Assembly: GCF_010731655.1 (NCBI RefSeq)
Contig: NZ_AP022619.1
Location: 1,984,001-2,048,000, forward strand
Direction: 5' to 3'
DNA from: Mycobacterium paraseoulense
GTDB taxonomy: Bacteria > Actinomycetota > Actinomycetes > Mycobacteriales > Mycobacteriaceae
DNA: 64,000 bases
The position numbers and the translations under genes are program-made. Of this stretch, positions 17,377 to 26,270 are shown in pieces. How positions within the stretch are numbered: position 1 is the stretch's first letter; every line of letters begins with the position of its first letter. A model generated the notes under the pieces. It did no database searches, was not told the DNA's origin, and was given only the letters and a program-made list of their open reading frames with translations.

Positions 17377-17450
17377 CAGCACCTCCCTGTGATCAGTTAA
17401 ACAAATTACTTACGCTGTGAAATCTAGCGCAGAGTCGAACCGAGTGAAAG

Positions 17451-17478
17451 CTAGAATCGAAGCATGAACAGAAAATAA
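17451..17478. promoter_or_regulatory. Island operator B7
   Basis: CTAGAATCGA-N8-CAGAAAATA, 75-102 bp upstream of AveC copy 2; only two arm changes from the consensus. Confidence 0.65.
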
Positions 17479-17682
17479 TCAGGCATCTGCAGGCTGCCCT
17501 GACTCGATCTCGGACATGTCGCCGGTCCGAGGGCAGCGCTAGGACGCTCGCGGGCGCAACCTGATTGAAAACCCGCGCCTGCGGCTCGCGCCTGTGGGCG
17601 AACGTGTTCGCCGAGCCCTCGGATGAAGGCAAGCTTGCTCGCGCGTCAACAACGGCCAACCAAGCGGCGATGCTGTCGTGCC

Positions 17683-17748
17683 TCCGCTTGCCTCACCACC
17701 TAGCTGCAGCTAGAATCTACTCGTCTATAGAAAATTGCAATAGCAAGC
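17683..17748. repeat. Duplicated promoter segment, copy 2
   Basis: Partner of 16036-16101. This copy is followed 25 bp later by the Rieske oxygenase start, so it is probably the functional original. Confidence 0.75.
17710..17736. promoter_or_regulatory. Island operator B8
   Basis: CTAGAATCTA-N8-TAGAAAATT, 37-63 bp upstream of the Rieske oxygenase start. Confidence 0.7.
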
Positions 17749-17772
17749 TCCCAGAGGTCGAGGATCGAAACA

Positions 17773-18927
17773 ATGCAGGTCGCTGTCCAACACGAGCTCA
17801 TCGAGCGCTACCGCAAGCTCGCTGAGGCGAATTCCACACAACTGAGCGATGGCCCGCAGATGTTGCCCGCCGGCGAGTACACATCAAGCGAACAGCTGGA
17901 GCAGGAACGCGAAATCCTGTTCAGGCGTCACCCGGTGGTGGTAGCGCTCACCGCAGACGTGCCGGATCCCGGGGCCGTCTTGGCGACGCACATCGACGGG
18001 GTGCCGCTGCTGGTGGCTCGGGCCAAGGATGGACGCGCCCGGGTCTTCATCAATGCGTGCCGGCATCGCGGTGCGCCACTCGTCGAACCCGACTGCCGCA
18101 GAACAGGCGCCAGAAATCTGAGCTGCCCGTTCCATGCGTGGTTGTACGCGCTGGACGGCAAGCTGATGCGCAGGCCGATCGCCCAGGATTACTTCAACGG
18201 TGAGTCGTCCAACCTGAAGGAGGTCTCCTCCGACGAGGCACACGGTCTGATTCTGGCTCGGCTCGACGGCGCCCCCGTGGACGCCAACGCCTACCTGGGC
18301 CGGTTGAGCGAGGATCTGGACAGTTTCGGGCTGGCCAACTTCCATCACGTGGAGACACGCAAGGCAATCCAAAACGCCAACTGGAAGATGATCATCGACA
18401 CCTTCCTCGAGACATACCACGTCTTCTCGCTGCACAACTCCTCGATCTCGCGGCTCTACCACTCGCGCCCCCAGCTGTTCGACGCGTTCGACCAGCACTG
18501 CCGCAGCATCGGCATCCGAAAATCGATTGATGACATCGGCGAGGACCGCAGCACCTGGCAGTTTCCCCCGCACGCCACGATTCACTACATCGTCTTTCCC
18601 AATACCATCGTTGTGCATCAGCTCGACCATTTCGAGGTATGGCGGATCTTCCCGCATGAGGAGCCGGGCAGCGCCGTCGTGGAAACGAGCATCTACGCAC
18701 CGGAACCGCCCAACGACGACACGATCAAGAAGTGGATTCTCAATCTCGACATCCTGATGCAGGTCACCGGTCAGGAAGATTTTCCGATGTGCGCGAAGAT
18801 CCAGACGGGGCTGGACAGCGGTAGTGTCGATTCGCTGGTGTTCGGCCAGAATGAACTGGGGTTGATCCATTTCCACGAACAGATTGCCGAAGCCCTGTGC
18901 CCAGTGAATTCTGGTACGACCCGCTGA
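17773..18927 (+). CDS. Rieske non-haem iron oxygenase, alpha subunit
   Basis: 384 residues. The Rieske [2Fe-2S] ligands are C96-x-H98 (CRHRG) and C118-x2-H121 (CPFHAW). The mononuclear iron site is H216 and H221 in NWKMIIDTFLETYHVFSLH, with a likely Asp in QEDFPMC near the C-terminus. Such enzymes hydroxylate rings, demethylate or cleave C-N bonds using a reductase; no reductase gene is in the window, so a shared one must serve. The size is like KshA-type oxygenases, but steroid specificity is not shown. Its end overlaps the ligase start by 31 bp, so the two are co-translated from promoter B8. Confidence 0.9.
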   Translation: MQVAVQHELIERYRKLAEANSTQLSDGPQMLPAGEYTSSEQLEQEREILFRRHPVVVALTADVPDPGAVLATHIDGVPLLVARAKDGRARVFINACRHRGAPLVEPDCRRTGARNLSCPFHAWLYALDGKLMRRPIAQDYFNGESSNLKEVSSDEAHGLILARLDGAPVDANAYLGRLSEDLDSFGLANFHHVETRKAIQNANWKMIIDTFLETYHVFSLHNSSISRLYHSRPQLFDAFDQHCRSIGIRKSIDDIGEDRSTWQFPPHATIHYIVFPNTIVVHQLDHFEVWRIFPHEEPGSAVVETSIYAPEPPNDDTIKKWILNLDILMQVTGQEDFPMCAKIQTGLDSGSVDSLVFGQNELGLIHFHEQIAEALCPVNSGTTR

Positions 18928-20474
18928 CGCCGGTCAGCTTCCTTCGCCGCGCCGCGGCCATTTACGGCGACAACACCGCCGTCATCGACGGCGAACGCAC
19001 GTTCAGCTATCGCGAGCTGCTCGACCGGAGCACGCGGCTGGCCGGCGCGCTCAGCGTCCTCGCCGGCGGAAACGCCGTGGCGATCCTCGCGCCGAACAGC
19101 CACATGTTGCTCGAAGCGCACTACGGCGTGCCGTGGTCCGGTTCGCCTCTGCTCACGCTCAACATACGGCTGTCTGCGCCTGAGCTCGCCTGGATCATCG
19201 GCCACGCGGAAGCGGCCGTCCTCATTTACGACAGTTCGCTGTCATCACTGGCCCACGCGGTGTCGGATCTGGCCGCCGAGCGGGTGAAACTGGTGTGTTG
19301 CGGTGGGGAAGATGACGAATACGAACGGCTGCTCGCCGATGCGGAGCCTCGGATCCAGCCGATCACCGACGAGAACGCCTTGCTCTCGCTCAACTACACC
19401 AGTGGCACAACCGGCAAACCCAAGGGTGTGATGTATCACCACCGCGGGGCATACCTGCAGGCGGTCGCGATGGCCAACCAGATGCACCTGGACAGCAGCT
19501 CGAAGATGCTGTGGACGCTACCGATGTTCCACTGTCACGGTTGGTGCTTCACCTGGGCGGTGACGGCGGCTGGGGGCACCCACGTGTGCCTGCGGGCGGT
19601 GGATGATGCGGAGATTTGGCGGCTGATCGACGACGAGGGCATCACTCATCTCAACGGCGCACCCACCGTGTTGACTTCGATCGCCTACGGCGACGGGGCT
19701 TACCGGCTGAATGCCGCACACAAGCTGCTCATCGGCACCGGCGGCGCCCCGCCGACCCCCACCATCTTGGCGCGCCTCGCCGAGCTGAACATGGACGTCA
19801 TTCACCTCTACGGACTCACGGAAACCTACGGGCCCGCCGTTATCTGCGAATGGCAGCAGACCTGGGATTCGCTCGACCCGCCGCGCCGCGCGCGGCTCAA
19901 GGCCAGACAAGGCGTGTGCAACATCGTCTCGCAGCCTATTCGCGTCGTCGATGCTGATGGCGCTGACGTTCCGGCGGACGGTCAGTCGATCGGCGAAGTC
20001 GCGATTCGCGGAAACAACGTGATGGCAGGCTATTTCAAAAACCCGGAAGCAACTGCTGCTGCCGTGCCCGACGGTTGGTTCCGCACCGGTGATCTCGGCG
20101 TGCTCCACGAGGACGGGTACTTGGAGCTCCGAGACCGCAGCAAGGACATCATCATTTCTGGCGGTGAGAACATCTCGTCGATCGAAGTGGAAAATGCCAT
20201 CGCCTCGCACGAGTCGGTGCTCGAGGTCGCCGTCGTCGCCGTGCCCGACGATCGCTGGGGCGAGGTTCCGGTCGCACACATCACCCTGCGTCCGGGAGCC
20301 ACCGCCGACCAGGCCGACATCGAACGACACGTCCGCGAGCAAATTGGCGGGTTCAAGGTGCCCAAGCGAATGGTGTTCGGGGCGCTGCCGAAGACCGGCA
20401 CCGGCAAGGTGCAGAAATTCGCGCTGCGAGAACAGTGGCGTCAGAAGCTGCAGTCACCTGACGTCACAGTCTAA
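18897..20474 (+). CDS. AMP-forming acyl-CoA synthetase (FadD-like)
   Basis: 525 residues from GTG 18897, overlapping the oxygenase gene. Adenylation motifs are complete: YTSGTTGKPKG (ATP loop), LYGLTETYGP, GWFRTGDLG, and PKTGTGKVQKFALR with the C-terminal catalytic Lys. The first line, FWYDPLTPVSFLRRAAAIYGD, is typical of medium-chain/aromatic acid ligases in actinobacteria. It would activate the carboxylic acid substrate or intermediate as a CoA thioester in the cytoplasm. Placement directly after the Rieske gene suggests that the oxygenase substrate or product is its acid. Confidence 0.92.
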   Translation: MPSEFWYDPLTPVSFLRRAAAIYGDNTAVIDGERTFSYRELLDRSTRLAGALSVLAGGNAVAILAPNSHMLLEAHYGVPWSGSPLLTLNIRLSAPELAWIIGHAEAAVLIYDSSLSSLAHAVSDLAAERVKLVCCGGEDDEYERLLADAEPRIQPITDENALLSLNYTSGTTGKPKGVMYHHRGAYLQAVAMANQMHLDSSSKMLWTLPMFHCHGWCFTWAVTAAGGTHVCLRAVDDAEIWRLIDDEGITHLNGAPTVLTSIAYGDGAYRLNAAHKLLIGTGGAPPTPTILARLAELNMDVIHLYGLTETYGPAVICEWQQTWDSLDPPRRARLKARQGVCNIVSQPIRVVDADGADVPADGQSIGEVAIRGNNVMAGYFKNPEATAAAVPDGWFRTGDLGVLHEDGYLELRDRSKDIIISGGENISSIEVENAIASHESVLEVAVVAVPDDRWGEVPVAHITLRPGATADQADIERHVREQIGGFKVPKRMVFGALPKTGTGKVQKFALREQWRQKLQSPDVTV

Positions 20475-20551
20475 TCAGCTACCGGCGCACCGTCAGGCTC
20501 GTCACCGGCGTCATGCGGTGTGCCGCCACGATCCAACACCAGGGAGCGTCC

Positions 20552-22348
20552 ATGCCCAACGATCTCATCTCACGGCGCGACGTCGACTTCCTCCTCTACG
20601 AGTGGCTGGGTATCGACGAACTGCCGAAGCGTGAGCGCTACTCCGACCACAGTAGGGAGACGTTCGACGGGGTGCTCGACCTTTGTGAGCAACTCGCCGA
20701 GAAGTACTTCGCGCCGCACAACAAGCTCAATGACACCAGGGAGCCGACGTTCGATGGACGTCACGTCCACGTCAACGCCGAGGTGAAGCGAGCGCTCGAC
20801 GCATTCGCGGCCGCGGACCTCATCGGCATGAGTATGGATTACGAACTCGGGGGCGCGCAGCTGCCGGTCACCGTGGCAAGCGCGGGCTTCGCCTGGTTTC
20901 ACGCGGCCAATGTCAGCACCGCAGCCTATCTGATGCTCACCATGGCCAACGCGAACTTGCTGGCCACATATGGAAGCGCGCGTGACCACGAGCTCTTCGT
21001 CAAACCTATGCTCGCTGGGCGGTTTTCGGGGACCATGTGTCTCTCCGAGCCGCAAGCCGGGTCGTCGCTCGCCGACGTCACCACCCGCGCCGAACCCACC
21101 GACGACGGCCGTTACCGACTTTTCGGCAACAAGATGTGGATCTCGGGCGGTGAGCACGAGATGACCGAGAACATCGTGCATCTGGTTCTCGCGCGCATCG
21201 CCGGGTCACCAGCGGGGGTCAAAGGGCTTTCCCTGTTCATCGTGCCCAAGTTCCTGGTCGATGAGGATGCGGCGATCGGAGAACGAAACGACGTCTCCCT
21301 TGGTGGACTCAATCACAAGATGGGGTACCGCGGCACGACGAACACCGTCCTGAACTTCGGTGAGGGTGCCCATCGCCCGTTGGGTTCGGCAGGTGCAGTG
21401 GGGTACCTGGTTGGCCAACCCAATGCCGGTATTTCATACATGTTCCACATGATGAACGAGGCCCGGCTTGGTGTCGGTATCGGCGCCGTTGCACTGGGAT
21501 ACACCGGCTACCTCAAGTCGGTGCGATACGCCAGTGAGCGGTTGCAGGGCCGCGTTCCAGCCCGCAAGAACGCGGAGGACAAGCCCGTGCCGATCATCGC
21601 CCATGCCGACGTCCGCCGAATGTTGCTGGCTCAAAAAGCCTACGTCGAAGGCGCTTTGGCCCTCGCGTTGTATTGCGGATACCTCATCGACACGCGTGCC
21701 AGTAGCGAGGACAAAAAAGACGCCGAAGAATCTGCGCTACTGCTTGATGTGCTGACACCTATTGCCAAGAGCTGGCCCTCGCAGTGGTGCCTCGCGGCCA
21801 ACGATCTCGCGATCCAGGTACATGGAGGCTACGGATATACCCGCGACTACGACGTGGAACAGCACTACCGCGATAACCGCTTGAATCCGATACATGAGGG
21901 CACGCACGGCATTCAGAGCCTGGACCTGCTCGGCCGCAAAGTAACTCAGCACAACGGCGCAAGCCTGGCCTTGCTGTCCGACCGCATCGGCAAGGCGATC
22001 GACGGCGCGGCTGCCCTGGGCGGGGAACTCGCACACCTCGCCAATCGACTGCGTGAGCGGTGGGCCCGCCTGGTCGAAGTAACAGCGAAACTTGTCGATG
22101 AGTCCGATCGCGAACTGGCGCTGGCCAACAGCGCGATCTATCTCGAGGCGTTCGGCCACTTGGTGATTGCGTGGATGTGGCTGGAGTTGATGATCACCAG
22201 CGCGCCGAAGAACACTGACTTTCACGCTGGCAAGATGCAGGCCGGCAGGTTCTTCTTCCGCTACGAGCTGCCCCGCGTCGATCCCCAGCTCGATCTGCTC
22301 GAGACCCTCGACAGCACGACCGTCGACATGAAGACGGAATGGTTCTGA
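20552..22348 (+). CDS. Acyl-CoA dehydrogenase, long form with C-terminal extension
   Basis: 598 residues from ATG 20552 (AGGGAGCGTCC before it). The ACAD core has MCLSEPQAGSSLADV, KMWISGGEHEM, VHGGYGYTRDYDVEQHYRDNR and the Glu-bearing PIHEGTHGIQSLDLLGRK. The last 150 residues form the extra helical domain of the FadE5/DMSP-lyase-like subgroup. Such enzymes have broad acyl-CoA range. It is third in the operon with the Rieske oxygenase and ligase, separated by 77 bp. It is expected to oxidise the newly made thioester. Confidence 0.92.
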   Translation: MPNDLISRRDVDFLLYEWLGIDELPKRERYSDHSRETFDGVLDLCEQLAEKYFAPHNKLNDTREPTFDGRHVHVNAEVKRALDAFAAADLIGMSMDYELGGAQLPVTVASAGFAWFHAANVSTAAYLMLTMANANLLATYGSARDHELFVKPMLAGRFSGTMCLSEPQAGSSLADVTTRAEPTDDGRYRLFGNKMWISGGEHEMTENIVHLVLARIAGSPAGVKGLSLFIVPKFLVDEDAAIGERNDVSLGGLNHKMGYRGTTNTVLNFGEGAHRPLGSAGAVGYLVGQPNAGISYMFHMMNEARLGVGIGAVALGYTGYLKSVRYASERLQGRVPARKNAEDKPVPIIAHADVRRMLLAQKAYVEGALALALYCGYLIDTRASSEDKKDAEESALLLDVLTPIAKSWPSQWCLAANDLAIQVHGGYGYTRDYDVEQHYRDNRLNPIHEGTHGIQSLDLLGRKVTQHNGASLALLSDRIGKAIDGAAALGGELAHLANRLRERWARLVEVTAKLVDESDRELALANSAIYLEAFGHLVIAWMWLELMITSAPKNTDFHAGKMQAGRFFFRYELPRVDPQLDLLETLDSTTVDMKTEWF

Positions 22349-22428
22349 AACGCGCCGAGCCGACATTGAGCCACCGAGAGCCGGCCTGGAGGCGCCTCAC
22401 CACCAGTATGAGTGCACTCGCTCCTGAG

Positions 22429-23019
22429 TCATTCGACGACGTGCGGCACAGCGTGGGGTCGGTAGGCAGGCTCGATCCTCACGCCGAACGAGCGTGCCGC
22501 GAAGGCGACCATGTGGTAGTGCCCGACTACCATCGGCACCTCGATCAGCTGCTCCTGGTCGTAGTGCGCCGCCAGGACCGACCATGTCGACGCCGAGATC
22601 TCGCACTCGTCGTGGAGTTCGTCGGCGCTTCTGATCAGCGCCGACTCCAGTTCCGTCCAGCCGTCGGCGCCGGCGCCGGCGCGGACCCGGTCGACCTCCT
22701 CGGACGTCATCCCGGCGTCCGCGGCAAACACCAGGTGATGGGCCCATTCGTAGGCGGCCCCGCAGCGATCGGCGGTCCGCAGGATCAGCAATTCCCGGTC
22801 ACGGGCAGACAACTTCCCGCTGAGCAGGCCTCCGCACAGTGGCAGCCAGCGGCGGAAAAGGCGCTGGTGTCGTACCAGGGTAGTGAACAGATTGAGGTCA
22901 CGCCCCGGCCCGACTTTATCGAGCAGCTCGTTCGTCGCGTCATCGCGCTCGTCGACCGGGAGCGGCGCGATGCGGACTTCGGAGCGGTCTTCCCCAGCCG
23001 AGGCCGCGCCCTCAGGCAT
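22429..23019 (-). CDS. Carboxymuconolactone decarboxylase-like (AhpD-fold) protein
   Basis: 196 residues from ATG 23019, which overlaps the stop of the LLM gene (ATGCCTGA). The all-helical fold is marked by LSARDRELLILRTADRCGAAYEWAHHLVFA. It has one Cys and the Glu-x2-His of the decarboxylase branch rather than the CxxC of AhpD peroxidase partners. Gamma-carboxymuconolactone decarboxylases act in aromatic catabolism, but many members have unknown roles. Coupling to the LLM gene suggests one operon under operator B9. Confidence 0.85.
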   Translation of the reverse strand: MPEGAASAGEDRSEVRIAPLPVDERDDATNELLDKVGPGRDLNLFTTLVRHQRLFRRWLPLCGGLLSGKLSARDRELLILRTADRCGAAYEWAHHLVFAADAGMTSEEVDRVRAGAGADGWTELESALIRSADELHDECEISASTWSVLAAHYDQEQLIEVPMVVGHYHMVAFAARSFGVRIEPAYRPHAVPHVVE

Positions 23020-24118
23020 GCGCCGGGACGGCAATGGGAGGCAACGCACGCTCGGGGTCGATGGTCTTCAACCGGGGCAACACCTTCTCTGCGAACAATT
23101 CCTGATTGGCCGTAGCGATCTCGGGGCTCATTCCCGCGAAGGACAGTACCGCCGTCATCCCGACGCCGTCGATGCGACGAACATGGTCGGTCAACTGTTC
23201 CACCACCTCGTCCGGCGTGCCATAGACCTGCAATTCGGCGAGGAATTTCACGAAGTTATCCGCCCCGTGCTTTTCGATGTTGGCGGCGAACTTGCCGTAG
23301 TACTCGTAACCGGGGACCTTCGCCAGGCCTGGATTGCTGAACTCGTACCAATCGAAAGTCGATTTCGCGTACCTGTAGTGATACTGCTCGTGCAACTCTT
23401 GTGCGGCAGCCGACGACTCGTGCACGATCACAAAGGACATGAGCAGTGGTTTGGGCGGCTCGTAACCGTTTAACTCGACGAACCGATCGTGGTACTTCGT
23501 GACGTCGGCAACCGTGACGTCCCAGGGCTTTTGGGCGATCACCATGATGCCCGCACCGAGTTCAGCGACGATGTCCATCGATTCAGGCGACACCGAGGAT
23601 GCGTATGTGCGGTTGCGCAGCGGAGCCAGTGGCTGGGGTCGAAGTTGCACGGGCGGCTGCTTCCAGAGTTCACCTTCCGACTCGATGATGCCGGTGTCGA
23701 AGGCGTTGAGGATGCCTTTTGCATACTCCTGGAAGCGCTGGCGCGACTCCCCCATGTTCAGCCGGAAGCCCTCGAATTCGTGGCGGCCGAGGCCGCGGCC
23801 GATGCCGAACAACAGACGACCGTTCGAGAGGTGGTCGAGCACCGAGAGCTCCTCAGCGACCCGCAGCGGTTCATGCCACGGAAGCACCACGACTGAGGAT
23901 CCCAGCCGGACGTGCTTAGTCTTGGCCGCCAGATACGTCAACAGCTGCAACGTGTTTGGTGACACGTCGTAGCCGCCGAAGTGGTGCTCGGCGATCCAAA
24001 ACGACTCGAAGCCGAGGGGCTCCGCCTGTTCTGCAAGCGCGATCTCGTGCTTGTACAGCGCTGAGTCGGAACGATCCTCGTCGGGGTTCTGGAAGAAGAC
24101 GCTCTTGCCAACGTGCAT
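23012..24118 (-). CDS. LLM-class flavin-dependent oxidoreductase (bacterial luciferase-like)
   Basis: 368 residues from MHVGKSVFFQN. Luciferase-family features include FWIAEHHFGGYDVSPN, VRLGSSVVVLPWHEPLRVAEELSVLDHLSNGRLLFGIGRG and an insert with RNRTYASSVSPESMDIVAELG. This group resembles flavin-dependent alkane/terpenoid monooxygenases, which use reduced FMN and O2; F420 use is also possible. It has its own promoter with operator B9, 34 bp upstream. Substrate unknown. Confidence 0.88.
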   Translation of the reverse strand: MHVGKSVFFQNPDEDRSDSALYKHEIALAEQAEPLGFESFWIAEHHFGGYDVSPNTLQLLTYLAAKTKHVRLGSSVVVLPWHEPLRVAEELSVLDHLSNGRLLFGIGRGLGRHEFEGFRLNMGESRQRFQEYAKGILNAFDTGIIESEGELWKQPPVQLRPQPLAPLRNRTYASSVSPESMDIVAELGAGIMVIAQKPWDVTVADVTKYHDRFVELNGYEPPKPLLMSFVIVHESSAAAQELHEQYHYRYAKSTFDWYEFSNPGLAKVPGYEYYGKFAANIEKHGADNFVKFLAELQVYGTPDEVVEQLTDHVRRIDGVGMTAVLSFAGMSPEIATANQELFAEKVLPRLKTIDPERALPPIAVPAHA

Positions 24119-24151
24119 GTGTTTGACCTATCTGAAGTTCGGTTGACGGTC

Positions 24152-24176
24152 AGATTCTACCATAAAGTAGAATTTC
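24152..24176. promoter_or_regulatory. Island operator B9
   Basis: Near-perfect inverted repeat ATTCTAC-N6-GTAGAAT, equivalent to TTCTA-N8-TAGAA, 34-58 bp upstream of the LLM start. It is the most symmetrical member of the family and defines the dyad centre. Confidence 0.7.
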
Positions 24177-24197
24177 GTCTACAGTCGTTCGCCACAC

Positions 24198-25004
24198 TTA
24201 GCGTGCTTGCCATACGGGTGAACGCTTCTCGGCGAACGCGCGAGGCCCCTCCTTCGCGTCCTCGCTGGCAAGGAGCAGCTCACCCTCGCGTGCGACTCTC
24301 GCCCACTTGGGCTCCTCGGCCTCGACGATGCTGCCATCAGCTCCGTAAGCCACGCGCTTGCTCGCCTGGACGGACAGTGGCGCGTTCACGGCGATCCGCT
24401 CGGCGAGCTGCAGCGCGTTCTCCACCACTGTGCCGTCGGGAACGACCCTGTTCACCAACCCCCAACGTGCTGCCTCGGCAGCCGAAATCGGGTCGCCCGT
24501 GTACAGCAGTTCGAGTGCAACCTTGCGCGGCAGTTGCTCGACGATACGAAAGACACCACCCGCGCCAGCAATCAGACCGCGCTTCACCTCCGGCAATCCG
24601 AAGACAGCCCGCTCCTCCGCTACGACCAGATCGCTTGCCAGCGCCAGCTCGGTGCCGCCACCGAGCGCCGAGCCGTTGACCGCGGCGATGACCGGCTTGT
24701 CGATGAAGTGGTGGACGAGACCGGCGAAACCCCATTCTGGATGGTCTGGATGCAGCACACTCTCGCCACGAGACAACGCCTTGAGGTCGGCCCCTGCGCA
24801 GAACGACTTGTCACCCGCACCGGTCACCACGACCGCCCAGACTGTCGGATCATGCTGCGCTGCCTCGAGCGCATCACCGACGGCTGCACTTACCGCTTCG
24901 TTTACGGCATTGCGGGCGCCGGGTCTGTTGATGGTGATGATGAGGACCCGTCCGGACTTCCGGATGAGCGCCGCATCCGTGCTCACGGCCTCCGACGTCG
25001 TCAC
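24198..25004 (-). CDS. Enoyl-CoA hydratase/isomerase family
   Basis: 268 residues from GTG 25004, overlapping the thiolase stop (GTGA junction). Motifs are ITINRPGARNAVN, FCAGADLKALSRGE, VNGSALGGGTELALASDLVVA and FGLPEVKRGLIAGAGGVFRI. The first Glu (PEV) is present, and the second position (GGVFRI) is not Glu, as in many FadB/EchA-like isomerases. The C-terminal FAEKRSPVWQAR is typical of mycobacterial EchA proteins. Operon position after the thiolase supports a beta-oxidation role. Confidence 0.9.
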   Translation of the reverse strand: MTTSEAVSTDAALIRKSGRVLIITINRPGARNAVNEAVSAAVGDALEAAQHDPTVWAVVVTGAGDKSFCAGADLKALSRGESVLHPDHPEWGFAGLVHHFIDKPVIAAVNGSALGGGTELALASDLVVAEERAVFGLPEVKRGLIAGAGGVFRIVEQLPRKVALELLYTGDPISAAEAARWGLVNRVVPDGTVVENALQLAERIAVNAPLSVQASKRVAYGADGSIVEAEEPKWARVAREGELLLASEDAKEGPRAFAEKRSPVWQAR

Positions 25005-26143
25005 ACCAACTCCACGACGGTCGCGTTGGCCTGGCCGCCACCTTCGCACATCGATTGCAGCCCGTACCTGATGTTGTTCGCCCTCATGTGATGGACCATG
25101 GTCGTCAGCAGTCGGGCACCGGAGCCCCCGAGGGGATGGCCGAGGGCGATCGCGCCGCCGTTGGGGTTCAACAGCTTCTCGTCCGCGCCGATCTCGAGCT
25201 GCCATGCCATCGGCACCGGTGCGAATGCCTCGTTGATCTCGAACACCCCGATGTCGCGGACGTTGAGTCCGGACTTGCGTAGCGCCTTCTGGGTAGCCGG
25301 AATGGGCGCGGTGAGCATCAGGACTGGATCGGCGCCCGCGAGCACAGCGGTGTGCACGCGGGCGATCGGCGTGCAGCCGAGCTCCTTGGCCTTCTCTCCC
25401 GACATGACCAGCAGTGCCGCCGACCCATCGGAGATTTGTGAAGCGTTGCCCGCATGGATGACGCCGTCCTCCTTGAAGGCCGGCTTGAGACCAGCGAGCG
25501 TTTCTACCGAGGTTCCGCGCCGAATACCTTCATCGGCTGTCACGAGGGAACCGTCGGCGCGAAGAATGGGCACGATCTGGTCGTCGAAAGCGTGCGAATC
25601 CTGTGCGGCTGCGGCCTTCTGGTGGGATTGAGCGGAGAACTCGTCGAGCTGTGTTCGGCTCAGTGCCCACTGCTGGGCGACCAGCTCCGCTCCCACACCT
25701 TGATTTGGGATTCCGTAGCGCGTTTGAAACCGCTCGGGGAAAGGGCCGGCGCCGAATTCGGCCGCAGAACCGATGATCACCTGAGACATCGACTCCACTC
25801 CCCCGGCGACCACGACGTCGTACTGTCCGGCGATCACGCCCGCGGCGGCGAAGTGCAAGCTCTGCTGACTCGATCCGCATTGCCGATCGACCGTCACGCC
25901 GGTGACCGTGTCCGGCCATCCGGCAGTCAGCGCCGCGGTACGTGCGATGTCACTGGACTGTTCGCCGATCTGGCCAACGCAGCCCCAGATCACGTCGTCG
26001 ACGACGGCCGGATCGACGCCGGCTCGGTCCACCAGCGCGGCGAGCACCTGCGCGGAGAGCTCCGCTGGATGGACGTCGGCCAGTGCGCCGTTGCGCTTAC
26101 CGACGGGCGATCGGACGGCCTCTACGATGTATGCGTCGACCAT
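25001..26143 (-). CDS. Thiolase (acetyl-CoA C-acyltransferase family)
   Basis: 380 residues from ATG 26143 (AAGGGA about 10 bp upstream); longer in-frame starts exist. Nucleophile Cys89 is in VDRQCGSSQQS, the His is in NEAFAPV and GGAIALGHPLGGSGAR, and the second Cys is in MCEGGGQANATVVE, so all thiolase catalytic residues are present. It would cleave a 3-ketoacyl-CoA, releasing acetyl- or propionyl-CoA. It sits upstream of and overlaps the enoyl-CoA hydratase gene, and downstream of an acyl-CoA dehydrogenase, giving a compact beta-oxidation set. Confidence 0.93.
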   Translation of the reverse strand: MVDAYIVEAVRSPVGKRNGALADVHPAELSAQVLAALVDRAGVDPAVVDDVIWGCVGQIGEQSSDIARTAALTAGWPDTVTGVTVDRQCGSSQQSLHFAAAGVIAGQYDVVVAGGVESMSQVIIGSAAEFGAGPFPERFQTRYGIPNQGVGAELVAQQWALSRTQLDEFSAQSHQKAAAAQDSHAFDDQIVPILRADGSLVTADEGIRRGTSVETLAGLKPAFKEDGVIHAGNASQISDGSAALLVMSGEKAKELGCTPIARVHTAVLAGADPVLMLTAPIPATQKALRKSGLNVRDIGVFEINEAFAPVPMAWQLEIGADEKLLNPNGGAIALGHPLGGSGARLLTTMVHHMRANNIRYGLQSMCEGGGQANATVVELV

Positions 26144-26270
26144 GGATTGCATTCCCTTCATTCGTTGCGTCAAGGACGCCATTTCGATAGCTCTTCTGAA
26201 GCCGTTGCGCCACGGTTGATGTCGGCGGTGACCAGTGATCGAGAGGACCGCCGACGCGACGTGGCAGTAG

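Noticed and set aside
17393..17659. Small minus-strand gene upstream of AveC copy 2
   Set aside because: The frame contains operator B7 and the likely promoter of AveC copy 2 and has no recognisable domain.
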